Part shown: positions 61,901-64,000 of the stretch, piece after piece
Position numbering within the stretch: the stretch's first letter is position 1
How the letters are laid out: the number at the start of each line of letters is the position of its first letter
The notes under the pieces: model-generated
The model's database searches: none
Told to the model about the DNA's origin: nothing
The model's input: only the letters and a program-made list of their open reading frames with translations
Assembly (NCBI GenBank): GCA_900708905.1
Contig: CAADRB010000015.1
Coordinates: 169,444-233,443 of the forward strand
Direction: 5' to 3'
Length of the DNA stretch: 64,000 bases
DNA from: Hymenolepis diminuta
Taxonomy: Eukaryota; Platyhelminthes; Cestoda; Cyclophyllidea; Hymenolepididae
Position numbers and translations under genes: made by a program

Positions 61901-64000
61901 TCGTTATTATTTTTGAATGCAGCATTTGCAAATCATGGATCAGCGTTGATCGTCCAAAAATATGCTCGCAAAACTACCTAAGTGAATTATGAAAAAGTGC
62001 AAGGGAACAATGAGTATAGAATCAGGCATAAAGATGATATGATCTGGAATAAGAAACTTCGATTATTCCTGAAATACTTTTTCATAAGGGATAAAAAAGT
62101 TTCGAACTTCTATCGAGAACAGCGCAGATCGACTCAAAGCATCCCGAAAATCAAATTGACGATGCTTAGAATGATAAATAAAAATGGGTAGTATGAAATC
62201 AATGTCGGATGCTGGCGATTACTGCGATTTAAATATGAACCCTGATGTACGAGACTGATTTATAAATGAAATGGATATTATACATCAATACGAGGGGATG
62301 AGATGAAGAAATGGTGGCTTTATATGTTAACTCATATTGAAAGGCCGAAACAGATAGAGTAGGAATAGCGTTTGAATGACGTTATTTTACTAGCAAGTTG
62401 AAGCGGCTATAGCAACTACGAATCGTTGACTGTTTTTTTCGAATAATAACGGGTTCTTATGTTGATTTTATTCTTTTGGTAAGATGAAACGTTTAAGCCC
62501 CAATTACATACTTCAAGGCTGCAAAGTTCGTCCTTTGTTTTATCATAACTAGCGGATGAATCAGACTCCCTCAGGATAAATTATATAACAGATTAGAATT
62601 GTATTGATTTTCACGATACAAAAAGATAAAAACTTTAAAATAGCACTAAATCCCGTCAGTAGAACTACTTTACGAGTTCTACCAAATTTGGTCTAAAAAT
62701 GATTAATCTTTCTAAAGGATAACAGGAAGCAACAACCATTCTCAAAGCAGGTCAAGAGTTGAGTGGAACCTTGGATTGTTGGACAATAACAGAAAATAGG
62801 ACGATATGGGAGAAGTAGAAGGCAAAATCGTAAATCAAAAGCGCAAGAAGATAAGTATCAGTTCAGAGGAAGTGACTCCGGGGCTGTGGTTAAGAAGCCA
62901 AACTAAGGTATTGCAAGCTTTCAAGAACGTCTCTATTGAGAAATTGGAAGTATACTAAGTAAACAATCTTGACAGCCAATAAAGAAGTAAATATTATCAC
63001 GTACATCAAGTGAATTAATGATAAGTTAGGAACTGATATGTGCTTAACTTCGACTTCATGCTGCTAAAGACGGAAGTGGCTATTGCGTCAAGATGGTTGC
63101 CTCTTATCAGTCCTGTACTCTTTCACATTTCAACAGTCTCTTGCCCATAGTCTGATGAACGAGCATTAAAACTCATCATCTGACAATTAGTACAATGCAG
63201 ACGTATGTCAAAATTCACATTCGATAAAAAGCTACAGACTATTTAATTTCCCTTACTTTCTATGTGTTTACCAAAGAAAATCTTAATACTAAACCTACTT
63301 AAAACACCTGTGTTCGTGAAAGTAAAGATGATAATAAGCGAAATATCAATATAATTAATAAACGTTATAATTAGAGTAGAATCCAATTTATGCTTCAATC
63401 CAACTATGCTTCTAGCATCAAGCTAAAATAATTTACTACTGATATCATTTAAGTAACTGTACTCGAAAAATATGGGAAACAACCATTGCTGATTGACCGA
63501 AACACACTAATAAAATCCGCTGCTATATCAAAATGCCCTATATTTTCCCCTCATCGTAATACCATCCAGTTGTACACTTCAAGTGTAGTACGTAACATAC
63601 GCCATGATATCCGAATTTATTGTTAATCTAACCTAATATTAACATTATGACATTTATGATACCGTAATTAACGTCACGTTTGCTGCAAGCGACTTTCTCA
63701 CCTTAACAGGTACTACTAATAAATGGTCACCCAGCATATTCTCTAGGTTATATTTTAGCTTCTAATCGCTTCAACTGAATATTTAAGCATCATATTACTT
63801 CAAAAAATTAAGGACATCCAAGTAAATACCCCTATTCTTTCGGGAGAAGGCAGAAAAAGAAATTATGGACATTGCCGATAGATAGCCAGGACATCTAGTT
63901 AGTCACAATAGGAAAGGAGAAAAACGCTAATTGCTTTCATATTCAAATTAATTATGCATTTGAAATTCCCCGTTAACTTGCATTCCCAAGAAAATTGTCG
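55998..64000. other. Intergenic to the window end, nothing recognised
   Basis: A strongly pyrimidine-rich patch at about 58080-58330 opens two plus-strand frames at once, which argues against coding. Another lies at about 59560-59700. A GC-richer patch at 56510-56650 has no open frame. No gene is supported. Confidence 0.5.

Overview
The window looks like an AT-rich, gene-poor stretch of an invertebrate animal genome (metazoan nuclear DNA). Three things support this: one recognisable gene has GT-AG introns and belongs to the animal-specific MYT1 zinc-finger family, there is a decayed non-LTR retrotransposon, and the rest is long AT-rich intergenic DNA with diverged interspersed repeats and microsatellites. 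I see no prokaryotic operon structure, no rRNA, no intact tRNA and no CRISPR array. The phylum cannot be fixed from what I can read. An arthropod is possible (there is an arthropod-like TCAGT initiator at the promoter), but this is only inference.

The one gene I can reconstruct confidently lies on the minus strand at 14089-11971. It has three exons (14089-13731, 13217-12933, 12238-11971) joined by two phase-2 introns with GTAAGT donors. The reading frame is preserved across both joins and gives a 303-residue protein. It carries two canonical MYT1-type CCHHC zinc fingers (residues 175-199 and 216-240), an N-terminal region ending in a CtBP-type PIDLSL motif (104-109), and a short Q-rich tail. 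A compact segment just upstream (about 14137-14300) has four CCAAT/ATTGG boxes and a CACGTG E-box and looks like its promoter. An AATAAA signal lies about 210 bases past the stop.

The remainder, region by region. 1-5.1 kb: intergenic, with two opposite-strand copies of a GC-richer repeat and a tRNA-like SINE candidate. 5.1-5.9 kb: a broken LINE reverse transcriptase, minus strand. 5.9-11.7 kb: intergenic, with one copy of a repeat shared with 22.7 kb. 11.75-14.3 kb: the MYT1-family gene. 14.3-22 kb: intergenic, with a (TA)n microsatellite, one copy of a repeat shared with 39.7 kb, and one copy of a pyrimidine-rich repeat. 21.0-22.6 kb: weak signs of plus-strand exons, the last with a SOCS-box-like C-terminus. 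22.6-64 kb: no recognisable gene; it holds repeats, low-complexity tracts and a 498-base assembly gap (30413-30910).

Most open reading frames of 60-130 codons here are about as many as chance gives at this base composition (a rough hand estimate), so only a few are listed, at low confidence. By comparing segments by eye I found four repeat families with at least two diverged copies each. None of them matches a family I can name.
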